Assembly: GCF_000744115.1 (NCBI RefSeq)
Contig: NZ_JQLG01000004.1
Coordinates: forward strand, 186,001 to 250,000
Direction: 5' to 3'
DNA from: Carnobacterium alterfunditum DSM 5972
GTDB lineage: Bacteria > Bacillota > Bacilli > Lactobacillales > Carnobacteriaceae
DNA: 64,000 bases
The position numbers and the translations under genes are program-made. Positions within the stretch are counted from its first letter, which is position 1, and each line of letters begins with the position of its first letter. Under the pieces are notes generated by a model. The model was not told the DNA's origin and made no database searches. It saw only the letters and a program-made list of their open reading frames with translations. Below, piece by piece: positions 54,046-62,406 of the stretch.

Positions 54046-55125
54046 TCATGACTTTTCAAAACAAGATTCCTCTAGCACAATTGTTTTTCCATCAAGATTC
54101 ACTGTTGCCTTTATTCCATATGGTAAAGCACATCTTGGATAAGCATGGCCAAAATTAACATTATACAAAATTGGCACTGTACTATCTTCTATCACTTTTA
54201 AATAAATCTCTTTATACTCTTCATAGTAAACCTCATCTTGTGGTTTTCCAATTATTAATCCGTTGATTACTGAAAAAATCCCCATTTTTTTTAGCGCAAT
54301 CAGTTCTTCTTTTAGTACATCGGGCGTTGGTTTCTCTTCACAGGTTTCTAAAAATAAGATTTTACCTTCCCATTCGCTTAATGAAGGAAAGAGTTGGTAT
54401 TTTTCACAAATCTCTGTTTGATCTGAATACTGCCCTCCAGTTAATATGTCGTAGAAACTTTCTAAACAACCACCAAGTAACGGACCTGAAACTACTCCAG
54501 TTCCTTGCAAAACTTCATAACCATATTTTTCATCATGATACTTTCGATTTTCCCCTAAAGCCCCTTCGGAAAAATCACTGCGTTCTTCATACCATAAAGG
54601 ACTCGAACGAATTTCTTGTTGCTCGTAACCTTCAAAATAGCCTTGTAGTGTCTCCTTTGTATAAGGCAATAATTCTTCAGCCAGTTCGGAGATATCTGTA
54701 ATGAAACTGGGTCCATAAAAGGAAACCATGCCTAATTTGTAGAACATCAAATGATTGATCGTCGTATCAGAAAACCCTGTAAACAACTTAGGATTTTCTT
54801 TTACATTATGTATGAATTCTTCATCTTCTAGTAAATAAGGCAGTAACAGATAAGTATCGTCACCCCCAATTGCTGTTATTATTCCTTTAATCGTTGTATC
54901 TTGAAAAGCCTCTTTTAGATCCTGTGCTCTTGCCTCAGGATGATTTTCCAGATATTCAGTCCCTTTAAGTGTATTTGTCATAAATACGGGTTCTAACCCC
55001 AATTCTCTTAATCTCTTTTTGCCCAAATTAAGTTGATGCAGACATGATTCTTCACCTAATATTCCACTTGAAAGACTCACTATAGCTACTTTATCTCCAG
55101 TTTTTAATGCCTGTGGTTTTCTCAT
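54046..55125 (-). CDS. S66 family peptidase/immunity protein (LD-carboxypeptidase/MccF-like)
   Basis: 359 residues. N-terminal GDKVAIVSLSSGILGE; then GIITAIGGDDTYLLLPYL, where the nucleophile Ser of S66 is replaced by Thr. GPLLGGCLESF, LFLETCEEKP (Glu) and NFGHAYPRCALPYG (His) are present. The family cleaves L,D-peptide or microcin-type amide bonds. The Thr may still work as nucleophile, or the protein may be a binding or immunity variant. The terminal region has normal length. Confidence 0.82.
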   Translation of the reverse strand: MRKPQALKTGDKVAIVSLSSGILGEESCLHQLNLGKKRLRELGLEPVFMTNTLKGTEYLENHPEARAQDLKEAFQDTTIKGIITAIGGDDTYLLLPYLLEDEEFIHNVKENPKLFTGFSDTTINHLMFYKLGMVSFYGPSFITDISELAEELLPYTKETLQGYFEGYEQQEIRSSPLWYEERSDFSEGALGENRKYHDEKYGYEVLQGTGVVSGPLLGGCLESFYDILTGGQYSDQTEICEKYQLFPSLSEWEGKILFLETCEEKPTPDVLKEELIALKKMGIFSVINGLIIGKPQDEVYYEEYKEIYLKVIEDSTVPILYNVNFGHAYPRCALPYGIKATVNLDGKTIVLEESCFEKS

Positions 55126-55214
55126 GATTTCCCTCCTGTTTTGAACAACCTATAAATGATTTTTTTAATAGATCCAATTAACATACCAAGTTATAACTTC
55201 AATAATACCGAATA

Positions 55215-55505
55215 TCACCGAACCTTTAAGCCCTCTATATGTATAGAAGAAAAAATAGATTTACCCATCATAGATAAATGCAGCTCGTTCTTCATCAAAG
55301 GCAATGCTTTATCAAGATAAATAAAAAGGCCATTGTGTTGAATCAACATATAGTTGTTATTTTGAGGGTTTTTATATGAAATATCTACATCTTCTATACC
55401 CACGCAACAGGTGCGAGTTGCTTTAAGTGAAACAGTTATTATCGTCCGACTTTTCTTCTTCATCCATTCCTGTACTGCATCATCCACTTTAATAGATATC
55501 GCCAT
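55215..55505 (-). CDS. Small protein with CC motif (IscA-like fold?)
   Basis: 96 residues. MAISIKVDDAVQEWMKKK, then SLKATRTCCVGIEDVDISY with a Cys-Cys pair, then beta strands. It resembles a family of small (seleno)proteins named for a CC/Se motif; the relation is from memory and not tested. A redox or metal-related role is possible. Single gene. Confidence 0.55.
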   Translation of the reverse strand: MAISIKVDDAVQEWMKKKSRTIITVSLKATRTCCVGIEDVDISYKNPQNNNYMLIQHNGLFIYLDKALPLMKNELHLSMMGKSIFSSIHIEGLKVR

Positions 55506-55677
55506 CTTTATATCACTTTCCTTTTTTAGAATAATCGTTATTTTATCTAATTATATCACAACTAATTTGGGCGTTAAAACACATCACTATGAGTAGGAAG
55601 AAAGGAATCTTACATTTACCAAATAAAAACACGTCTCTGGATCCGTTAAGGTACTATATTTGTTTTATCTCACAAGT

Positions 55678-55717
55678 AAAAAGCTCTAGCTAATAAAATA
55701 TCAGTCAGAGCTTTTGG
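55678..55717 (-). terminator. Terminator of the YdhK-like gene
   Basis: Read leftward: AAAGCTCTGACT then AGAGCTTTTTAC. Stem of 8 bp with a T-run. Confidence 0.65.
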
Positions 55718-55764
55718 GACTAGAACAGTCTTAAATAATTGTGCAGATAATCTTTAACTATCCT

Positions 55765-56385
55765 CTATTCTGGTGATAATTCATCTTCTGTAACCCATTT
55801 ATGATTTTTGACCATTTCCCCACCATCTGTTGGTTGAAAATCCAGCATATAAACGGTTGTCTCTTCAGCAGAATCTATGGTGGCAGTCACACCTTCCATA
55901 CCTTCCATGTGGCTTGCCTCTAGAGTCACTTCTGTTCCTTCACTCAAAGGTTCTTCTTGATTGCGCGCCTCTGGTATTTCTTCTTTCAAGACCCATTTAT
56001 GGTTTTCTACTATGGAATCTCCGTCCGTTGGTTTGTAAGTCACTTCATAAGCAACTGTATCAAATGCACCTACGACTGTTCCGGTAGCACCTTCCATACC
56101 TTCCATGTGATTGGTTTGGATAGTCACCTTATCTCCAACTGAATAAGTTGGGTTTTCTGCCTCTTGCAAGCCTTCTGGTATCTCCCCTTCATCATCATGC
56201 ATCATGTCGTCCATATCATTATACATATCTTCTGATTCACTAATCATTTGAGAATCGGAGCTATTTTCAGATGACAACTGATTTTCACTTTCTTGAGGTG
56301 ATTCACTTTCTTGAGGTGAGCAAGCCGCTAGCAAAACTAAAGAGGATAAGGTTATTACCCCGCTAATGATTCTCTTCTTATTCAT
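55765..56385 (-). CDS. YdhK family lipoprotein (two DUF1541 repeats)
   Basis: 206 residues. Signal with lipobox LAAC, then a Ser/Glu-rich linker, and two copies of the same unit: SVGDKVTIQTNHMEGMEGATGTVVGA... and SEGTEVTLEASHMEGMEGVTATIDSA..., both ending NHKWV. His/Met/Asp rich: DMDDMMHDDEGE precedes them. Metal binding is possible (inference). Confidence 0.87.
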   Translation of the reverse strand: MNKKRIISGVITLSSLVLLAACSPQESESPQESENQLSSENSSDSQMISESEDMYNDMDDMMHDDEGEIPEGLQEAENPTYSVGDKVTIQTNHMEGMEGATGTVVGAFDTVAYEVTYKPTDGDSIVENHKWVLKEEIPEARNQEEPLSEGTEVTLEASHMEGMEGVTATIDSAEETTVYMLDFQPTDGGEMVKNHKWVTEDELSPE

Positions 56386-56568
56386 AATCTACCTAACTTC
56401 CTTTCTTCTCTTATTCACATCCGTTTACATTTGTAAACTCACATTTATAGTCTAACTTTTTTATACAGAAACATCAAATGATACACCTTTTTAGAAAGGA
56501 TCTACTCAAACCAATTTTATTTTTTGAAAAAGTATGAATTATTCAGGTCAAAAAGTTTTATCATTTAC

Positions 56569-57828
56569 TTATTCTTGTTCGGTCAGTTTATACAATTTGC
56601 CATTAAAGTCTACTATGATCAGTTCGCCTTGTTCATCCACACCAAAAGACGAGATCATCAATTCGGTATCCGCTAATTCGACATTTTCTACTTGCTGGTC
56701 TTCGTCGAGCCACAAGCCCCAAATCTTCCCAGTAATAAAGTCGCCATAAAGATAGACGCCGTCTAAACTTGGATTTTCTTCACCATAATAGGTATAGCCA
56801 CCCGTTATGGACTGGCCTAAAGAATGGTCATATTCCCAAATAGGTGCCTCGAGTTCAGTCATATCGGCTTCATCTGAGGCTCGATGCTCTAGCGTCCCTT
56901 CCATGATATTCCACCCGTAGTTGCCGCCTTTTTCGATCAAATTGATTTCTTCCATCGCATTCTGTCCCACATCAGCTGCAATAAGCAAATCACGTTTTTC
57001 ATCAAAATTAAATTTCCATGGATTCCTGAGACCATAGGCAAAGATTTCTTCGACATATCCCGTTGTGTTGTCGCTATAAGGATTGTCATCAGGAATGCCG
57101 TAATTTTTATCTCCATCAGCCGCGTTAATATCGATCCTTAACAATTTACCATAGATTTTAGTCAGGTCTTGTGCATTCCTTTGCGGATCACCGCCTGATC
57201 CTCCATCACCGGTCGCGATGTACAAATAACCATCTGGACCAAATGCAAGATGGCCCCCATTATGATTCGCATACGGCTGAGGAAATTCCAGCAAAATCAC
57301 TTCACTCGTTAGATCTACCTCAGCTACATTCGTCGGATCTGTTGTGAACCGTGAGATTACTGTCGTTTCCTTCGTTGTGTAGTTGACATAAAAGTAGCCG
57401 TTTTCTTCAAATTCCGGATCAAAAGCTAATCCCAGTAAGCCTTTTTCTTGCCCGTTAAAATCGATTTTTGTGCTTAGATCAACAACTACCTTGGCTTCAG
57501 TTGCTTCCTCTTCATTTTCAAAAACTTTGATTTTACCAGTTCGCTCAACGACAAAAACCTGATTTGTGCCATCATCGGCGGTCGTATAATGCAACGGTTG
57601 ATCAAAAGTAAGATTCGGGTATGCTTCAACTAGTTCATGATCAAGGGGCTCGAAAGATTTTGTTTCAGTTGTTTGGCTGCTTTGTTTGCTGGAATCGGAG
57701 GACTCTTCGGTTGAGGTGGTTTCGGATGAGCTTGTTTCAGATGAAGTAACTTTACTAGTTTCTTCTGCTGGAGCACAAGCACCTAAAAGGACGACGGCAC
57801 TTAACAAATAAACGCTCAAGTATTTCAT
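56569..57828 (-). CDS. PQQ-type sugar dehydrogenase-like lipoprotein
   Basis: About 419 residues from ATG 57828 (AAAGGAG ahead). Lipobox LLGAC, then a long Ser/Thr/Glu linker. Six-bladed propeller: GLLGLAFDPEFEENGYFYVNYT, NHNGGHLAFGPDGYLYIATGDGG, YGLRNPWKFNFDEKRDLLIAADVGQN. Similar to soluble aldose sugar dehydrogenases (GSDH domain). Low-GC Gram-positives usually do not make PQQ, so the cofactor or activity is doubtful. Confidence 0.82.
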   Translation of the reverse strand: MKYLSVYLLSAVVLLGACAPAEETSKVTSSETSSSETTSTEESSDSSKQSSQTTETKSFEPLDHELVEAYPNLTFDQPLHYTTADDGTNQVFVVERTGKIKVFENEEEATEAKVVVDLSTKIDFNGQEKGLLGLAFDPEFEENGYFYVNYTTKETTVISRFTTDPTNVAEVDLTSEVILLEFPQPYANHNGGHLAFGPDGYLYIATGDGGSGGDPQRNAQDLTKIYGKLLRIDINAADGDKNYGIPDDNPYSDNTTGYVEEIFAYGLRNPWKFNFDEKRDLLIAADVGQNAMEEINLIEKGGNYGWNIMEGTLEHRASDEADMTELEAPIWEYDHSLGQSITGGYTYYGEENPSLDGVYLYGDFITGKIWGLWLDEDQQVENVELADTELMISSFGVDEQGELIIVDFNGKLYKLTEQE

Positions 57829-57929
57829 ACTAAGCAACTCCTTTCAATTTTAAAGCAAGGTGCATAATTTTCTTCAGTTTACCAAGCTTATCCTTCTATC
57901 TGCAACTAACAAGTCTTAGGAAAAGCATC

Positions 57930-58108
57930 CAATTTTCCTTTCACGAATGAGTGGCATCTTTTTTAGGCTTTACTTCTACGTGAAACCACTTTTGACGAAT
58001 GAGTGACAACTTTTTTCGTCGCCACTCATTCGTCTAAAGCTGCTTCACGAAACAGTGATGCAGCTTTTCTACTCTACTTCGTCGTGTAAGGCACTTTCAC
58101 GAAGGAGT
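57930..58108. repeat. Family B hairpin repeat
   Basis: CACGAATGAGTGGC, TACTTCTACGTGAAACCACTT, GCCACTCATTCGTC and TTCGTCGTGTAAGGC are arms like those at 26 kb. Confidence 0.55.
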
Positions 58109-58151
58109 GGCTCCCCACAATCTAACCCGTCGATTCCAGAAGCAATTTTTT
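58109..58151. repeat. Family A right-end fragment
   Basis: GGCTCCCCACAATCTAACCC and ATTCCAGAAGCAATTTTT match the right ends of copies 1-3. It is fused to a family B unit. Confidence 0.6.
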
Positions 58152-58179
58152 AATCATCTATACCAAAAGTCACATAGCC

Positions 58180-58217
58180 AAAAAAAAAGCAACCCATTCA
58201 ATTAATGGGTTGCTTCT
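58180..58217. terminator. Terminator
   Basis: AAAAAAGCAACCCATT-CAATT-AATGGGTTGCTTCT hairpin. It lies between the APC permease and the sugar dehydrogenase-like gene, both leftward. Confidence 0.8.
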
Positions 58218-58418
58218 ATTTTCTCTATGACTAGTCGCGGACTAATAAGGTAACACTTTCCACGTAGGCTATCACATTAGTCTTATGCAATTCAACAAAT
58301 TGAACGAGGTAATTTTTATTTAGTACCCTTGCTGAAGAACCCTAGTGACATTACTTCAATACTGCTTTTCAATCGGCACCGCTTAAAATATCCCCGTAGA
58401 TATGATTCAGGATCATGT

Positions 58419-59678
58419 TTAACCATTTATTTTCTTCATAAGATAAGGTCTGCCAATCAGAACTAGAAGTATTAATGATACCATGACAATCAGTGGTATT
58501 GGATTGCTTTTTAACTGTTCATAAGACGAAAGAACTATCGCAATTAAACAAGCAATAGCACCTAAAAAAGATAGTACTCTGTATTTGATTTTTTGTAAAA
58601 ATCCAATATAATTGACTATGCCGAAAGTGACTAAGAAAATAAGACTAGCAGCACTTACGAGTACATCTAATGATCCAAGAGTCGCTAATATTGCAGCCAG
58701 TGCCGCAATAATGAGGATGGCATAAAAAGGTATATTAGCTTGATTTTCTTTTACAAACAATTGTGGTAGATCTTTCTTTTTAGCAACGGTTTCCATTAAC
58801 CTTCCCGTAGAAAACAATGTCGCATTAATGGCTGAAGCAGTTGAAAATGTAGCAGCAATGGTAACTAGAATCAATCCGGCAATTCCAAAAGCTTGTTTTC
58901 CTGCAATTGCTAAGGCAACTTCTTTTTCTTGAATCAATGTTTCAGCACCAACCAACATTGTGGCACCCAATGCAACTAATATATATATCCCAATAACGGC
59001 AATAACGGCTGAAATAGTTGCTCTGGGTAATGTCTTTTCAGGCTCTTTAATATCTTCATAATCGTATGACAGAAGTTGAAATCCTTCATATGCCATAAAT
59101 ATGGTTGCTGCTCCAACAATTGCATTACTCGCACTTTTCATTTCGATTCCAGAAGTAAGTTGTTCTGGATTCCAATCTAATATTCCAAATATTGAAAGCC
59201 CTAGTAAAATAAATAATTTTCCCCATACTGTTATTATTTCAACTCGTGATAAATCACCGACACCCCTTAAATTTACCAATGCCAGTACAGCGATAATAGA
59301 GAATGCAAGTATCCTTGGAAACCAACTGCCCAAATCAAAAATATAACTAACATAATGACCAAACGTAAATGCATAAACAGACATGGTTAAAATATACCCC
59401 AAAATGAGTAACCATGATAAACTGCCAGCTATACCTTCATGATCAATTTCATTTAAAAAAGTAAATGCCCCGCCGCTCTTCTTGTACTTAATCGATAATT
59501 GGCTATAGCTATGCGCTGATATAAGGGCTGTAAATCCAGCTAATACAAAGCTTAACCAAGCCCATTGACCAGCTATACCTATAATGACACCCAATACTGA
59601 AAATATCCCACCACCTACCATACCACCCACAGCCATCGACCAAGTGGCATTAAAACTCATTTTTTTATCTTTAGCCAT
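58419..59678 (-). CDS. APC family amino acid permease
   Basis: 419 residues, 12 hydrophobic segments. SMAVGGMVGGGIFSVLGVIIG (GGxxGxGIF of the APC superfamily) and a second motif YEGFQLLSYDYEDIKEPEKTLPRA. It imports an amino acid or amine by H+ symport or exchange. Substrate unknown. Single gene. Confidence 0.87.
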   Translation of the reverse strand: MAKDKKMSFNATWSMAVGGMVGGGIFSVLGVIIGIAGQWAWLSFVLAGFTALISAHSYSQLSIKYKKSGGAFTFLNEIDHEGIAGSLSWLLILGYILTMSVYAFTFGHYVSYIFDLGSWFPRILAFSIIAVLALVNLRGVGDLSRVEIITVWGKLFILLGLSIFGILDWNPEQLTSGIEMKSASNAIVGAATIFMAYEGFQLLSYDYEDIKEPEKTLPRATISAVIAVIGIYILVALGATMLVGAETLIQEKEVALAIAGKQAFGIAGLILVTIAATFSTASAINATLFSTGRLMETVAKKKDLPQLFVKENQANIPFYAILIIAALAAILATLGSLDVLVSAASLIFLVTFGIVNYIGFLQKIKYRVLSFLGAIACLIAIVLSSYEQLKSNPIPLIVMVSLILLVLIGRPYLMKKING

Positions 59679-59989
59679 TTTTATTCATCTCCATCATGTT
59701 GAATTTACTAGATTTTTAACATATTAACCATTGACATCAAGACTACCATCTCCATATGTATTGCGAGTTCAAAAGTAATATATTTATATTATTTACACAT
59801 ATAGTATTTTTTAGTGGTTAGATGAATTGTTCCCTCTAAATTGTCATTTAAATATTGCTTTTTACTTTGACTTAATTAAAGCTACTATTAAAATCGCCGA
59901 TTGTAAATTTAGGCTAGACAAATTAAAAAGCCATTCGTGGTAAACTCAACATGCAATTCCGACAAAAGAATACATAGGAGTGATCATGA
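59679..59989. other. Intergenic, nothing seen
   Basis: AT-rich; no gene, tRNA or strong hairpin found. Part of it (from about 59910) may be the left end of the IS30 remnant (GGCTAGACAAATTAAAAAG). Confidence 0.4.
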
Positions 59990-60435
59990 ATGACCTTCAC
60001 CCACCTTACCACTGATGAGCTAGTGATGCTAGAATTTTATTACCTTGAAACCCAATGGACGAAAGGCCAGTGACATTGAAATAGCTATGGATCAATCGTT
60101 TTAAGTTATTCCAAGAAACTTATTCCACCTCCATCACGTTTGATTGTGGAAAGGAATTTTCTAACTGGAAATCATTAAACAATCGACATGATGTTGCCAT
60201 CTATTTCGCGGATCCTGGAACACCTTCACCACGCTCTTTGAACGAAAATTCTAATGGTTTGCTTCGAAAAGATGGATTGCCAAAAGAAATAGACTTTAAT
60301 CAAGTCGACCAATCCTTTGTTTCATCCGTTCCAGACAAGAGAAATCATATTCCAAGAAAACCATTGAAGTATCAGACACAATTGGTAGTATTCTTGGGTT
60401 ACATGGATGAAGATATTTTGTCTAACTTAATTTGA
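59990..60435 (+). pseudogene. IS30-family transposase remnant
   Basis: ATG 59990 begins MTFTHLTTDELVMLEFYYLE, the start of IS30 transposases. It is stopped after 28 codons (TGA). After a deletion, the C-terminus is intact: ITFDCGKEFSNW (Asp), DVAIYFADPGTPSPR, LNENSNGLLRKDGLPKEIDF (Glu), IPRKPLKYQTQLVVF. About half the gene is missing. Inactive. Confidence 0.8.
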
Positions 60436-60439
60436 CAAA

Positions 60440-60664
60440 TCAGAGTTGTATAAGATATTTCTTTTGACTCTCATTTAACACAGTACCCTCCATGCACTTA
60501 TTTTTTCTGTCGATTATCTTCAGTTTTTTTGAATCTTTAGGAATCGCACATACCCCAGCTAAGCGTACAACTCCTTCAATTTTACCTTGACGACATAGAA
60601 ATTGAATCCTTCTTTTAGTTATGCCCCACTTTTCAGCAGCTTCTTTAGTTGTGATGTAATTCAT
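60440..60664 (-). CDS. Small HTH (MerR/excisionase-like) protein
   Basis: 74 residues from ATG 60664 (AAGGTGAG upstream). MNYITTKEAAEKWGITKRRI and FLCRQGKIEGVVRLAGVCAIP are a typical 'helix-turn-helix domain' unit that reads sugar or toxin-operon targets. Alone here between IS remnants, so it may be a stranded gene. Confidence 0.6.
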   Translation of the reverse strand: MNYITTKEAAEKWGITKRRIQFLCRQGKIEGVVRLAGVCAIPKDSKKLKIIDRKNKCMEGTVLNESQKKYLIQL

Positions 60665-60853
60665 ACACTCACCTTCTTGCTTCAAGTTACGATACTAATT
60701 TAACTACAATCGTAGAAACGAATAATATCAATGAAGATCCGGAAATTATTGATGCTGCTTCCAGACATGTGAGAACAACTAACCATTTATTTCGCTTCCC
60801 CTTAAAATATACCTAAAATCCAGCAATTTTCTCGCTCTCTAAAATCAAAAAAA

Positions 60854-62353
60854 GGCTGTATAATTTTTGGTGTGGATGAAGAAATTCATTCGCACCTATT
60901 TTTTTATAAAAAAATAGAAACAAATGAATTTTCCAGTTAGAATAAAGTCACGACAACCCACTAGAAAGGAAAATTCATATGTCTCATAATAATTGTATCC
61001 GAACTGCACTTGATTTAAAAGATAAAAATATCTTTTTTGATGAAAAATTTTGCGAGGAGAAACGAATCAAAGGGTTCAGATCAAAAGTTTTCTATGCCAC
61101 TTTAACGTACAAACCCACTCACTGTGAGTGTTGTGGGATGAAGAACCACGCCTACTCTATTGTAAAGAATGGGTATTTAACCTCTAGGGTTAAATGGGTC
61201 AGTTCGACTCATTATGCAACGTCTATTCGATTAAAGAAGCAGCGGTTTCTTTGTAGAGCATGCGGTGTTACCTTTGTTGCACGTTCTCCTGAAATTGAAG
61301 AAGGTTGCTTCATCGCTAAACGGGTCAAACAGTCTATCGCGGTTGAATTAGCCGACACTATTTCTATAAAAGACCTGTCTAAACGGCATTTTGTTTCTCC
61401 TACCACTGTAGACAGAGTCTTGAAACAACTCAATCAGTCTGTTAAAAATACCTTCAAATCCTTGCCGCAACACCTCTCTTTCGATGAATTTCAATCCGTT
61501 AAAAACGTCGAAGGAAAAATGAGCTTTATTTATTCGAATGCAGACACACATGAACCAATCGATATCTTGCCAACTCGGCTGCTACTAGCTTTACGCCGTC
61601 ACTTTCTTCGCTATCCCTATAAGACGAGGATGAACGTAAAAACGATTGTCGTAGACATGAACGCGGCCTACTTTACATTAGTTAAAGATCTCTTTCCTAA
61701 TGCTAAAGTGATCATTGACCGTTTCCATATCGTTCAGTTGATATCACGCTCGTTGAATCAAACCAGAGTTCAAACAATGAAACAATTCCATACCTCTAAT
61801 TCAGAAGATTTAAAGAATTACAGAAAATTTAAAAGGTACTGGCAACTCCTGTTAAAGGATTCAGACGACTTAAATTTTAAGGATTACCGCTATCAACGAC
61901 TCTTTAAAAAACCTTTACCGAATACAGAAATCATCGACTACCTACTTACGCTCGACGAGACTCTTAAAGCGACGTATGATTTGTATCAAAATCTTCTTTA
62001 TTATTCTAAAAAAAATGACTATAAAGGGTTTAAAGACCTTGTACTTAAGGCTTCTCCTAAAGAGTTATCTCCTTTTATGCAGACTGCCCTTAAAACCCTG
62101 CGTAAACACTTGCCTAGGATAAAACATACTTTTATGTATCCCTATTCTAACGGTGCTTTAGAAGGGTCAATCAATAAAATAAAAGTCATCAAACGGGTTG
62201 CTTATGGTTATCGGAATTTTCAGAACTTTAGATGTCGTATTTTGATTAGTTTTAAAGCAAAAAAAAGCAGCGTGAGAGAATCTTCTCGCGCTGCTTAAAC
62301 AAGACGTTATTTCCAACTAAATTTAGCTCATCCACACCATTTGACGTAGAGCC
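60854..62353 (+). mobile_element. ISL3-family insertion sequence, 1500 bp
   Basis: Ends GGCTGTATAATTTTTGGTGT and (inverse) GGCTCTACGTCAAATGGTGT, both followed by GGATGA: 18 of 26 bases match. 8-bp target duplications CAAAAAAA at 60846-60853 and 62354-62361, as expected for ISL3. It sits in the T-run of the rlmD terminator. Confidence 0.95.
60979..62298 (+). CDS. ISL3 transposase
   Basis: 439 residues, intact. N-terminal zinc-binding CECCGMKNHA and CRACGVTF; helix-turn-helix (ISIKDLSKRHFVSPTTVDRV); DDE core VVDMNAAY, VIIDRFHIVQ, and E in SNGALEGSINKIKVIKRVAYGYRN. The last codons lie in a hairpin (AGCAGCG/CGCTGCT), which can also stop transcription. AAAGGAAA before ATG. Probably active. Confidence 0.93.
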   Translation: MSHNNCIRTALDLKDKNIFFDEKFCEEKRIKGFRSKVFYATLTYKPTHCECCGMKNHAYSIVKNGYLTSRVKWVSSTHYATSIRLKKQRFLCRACGVTFVARSPEIEEGCFIAKRVKQSIAVELADTISIKDLSKRHFVSPTTVDRVLKQLNQSVKNTFKSLPQHLSFDEFQSVKNVEGKMSFIYSNADTHEPIDILPTRLLLALRRHFLRYPYKTRMNVKTIVVDMNAAYFTLVKDLFPNAKVIIDRFHIVQLISRSLNQTRVQTMKQFHTSNSEDLKNYRKFKRYWQLLLKDSDDLNFKDYRYQRLFKKPLPNTEIIDYLLTLDETLKATYDLYQNLLYYSKKNDYKGFKDLVLKASPKELSPFMQTALKTLRKHLPRIKHTFMYPYSNGALEGSINKIKVIKRVAYGYRNFQNFRCRILISFKAKKSSVRESSRAA

Positions 62354-62361
62354 CAAAAAAA

Positions 62362-62400
62362 ACCCTGAAAACACCGCAATCACGGCATTCTCAAGGGTTC
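62362..62400 (-). terminator. rlmD terminator, adjoining the ISL3 insertion
   Basis: Read leftward: AACCCTTGAGAATGCCG then CGGTGTTTTCAGGGTT and eight T residues. The IS lies inside this T-run, but a full T-run was regenerated by the target duplication. Confidence 0.88.
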
Positions 62401-62406
62401 ATAGAT

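Noticed and set aside
60700-60830. Open stretch containing codons for NNINEDPEIIDAASRHV
   Set aside because: Short, no start or ribosome site, and no family recognised; probably chance or an untraceable relic.
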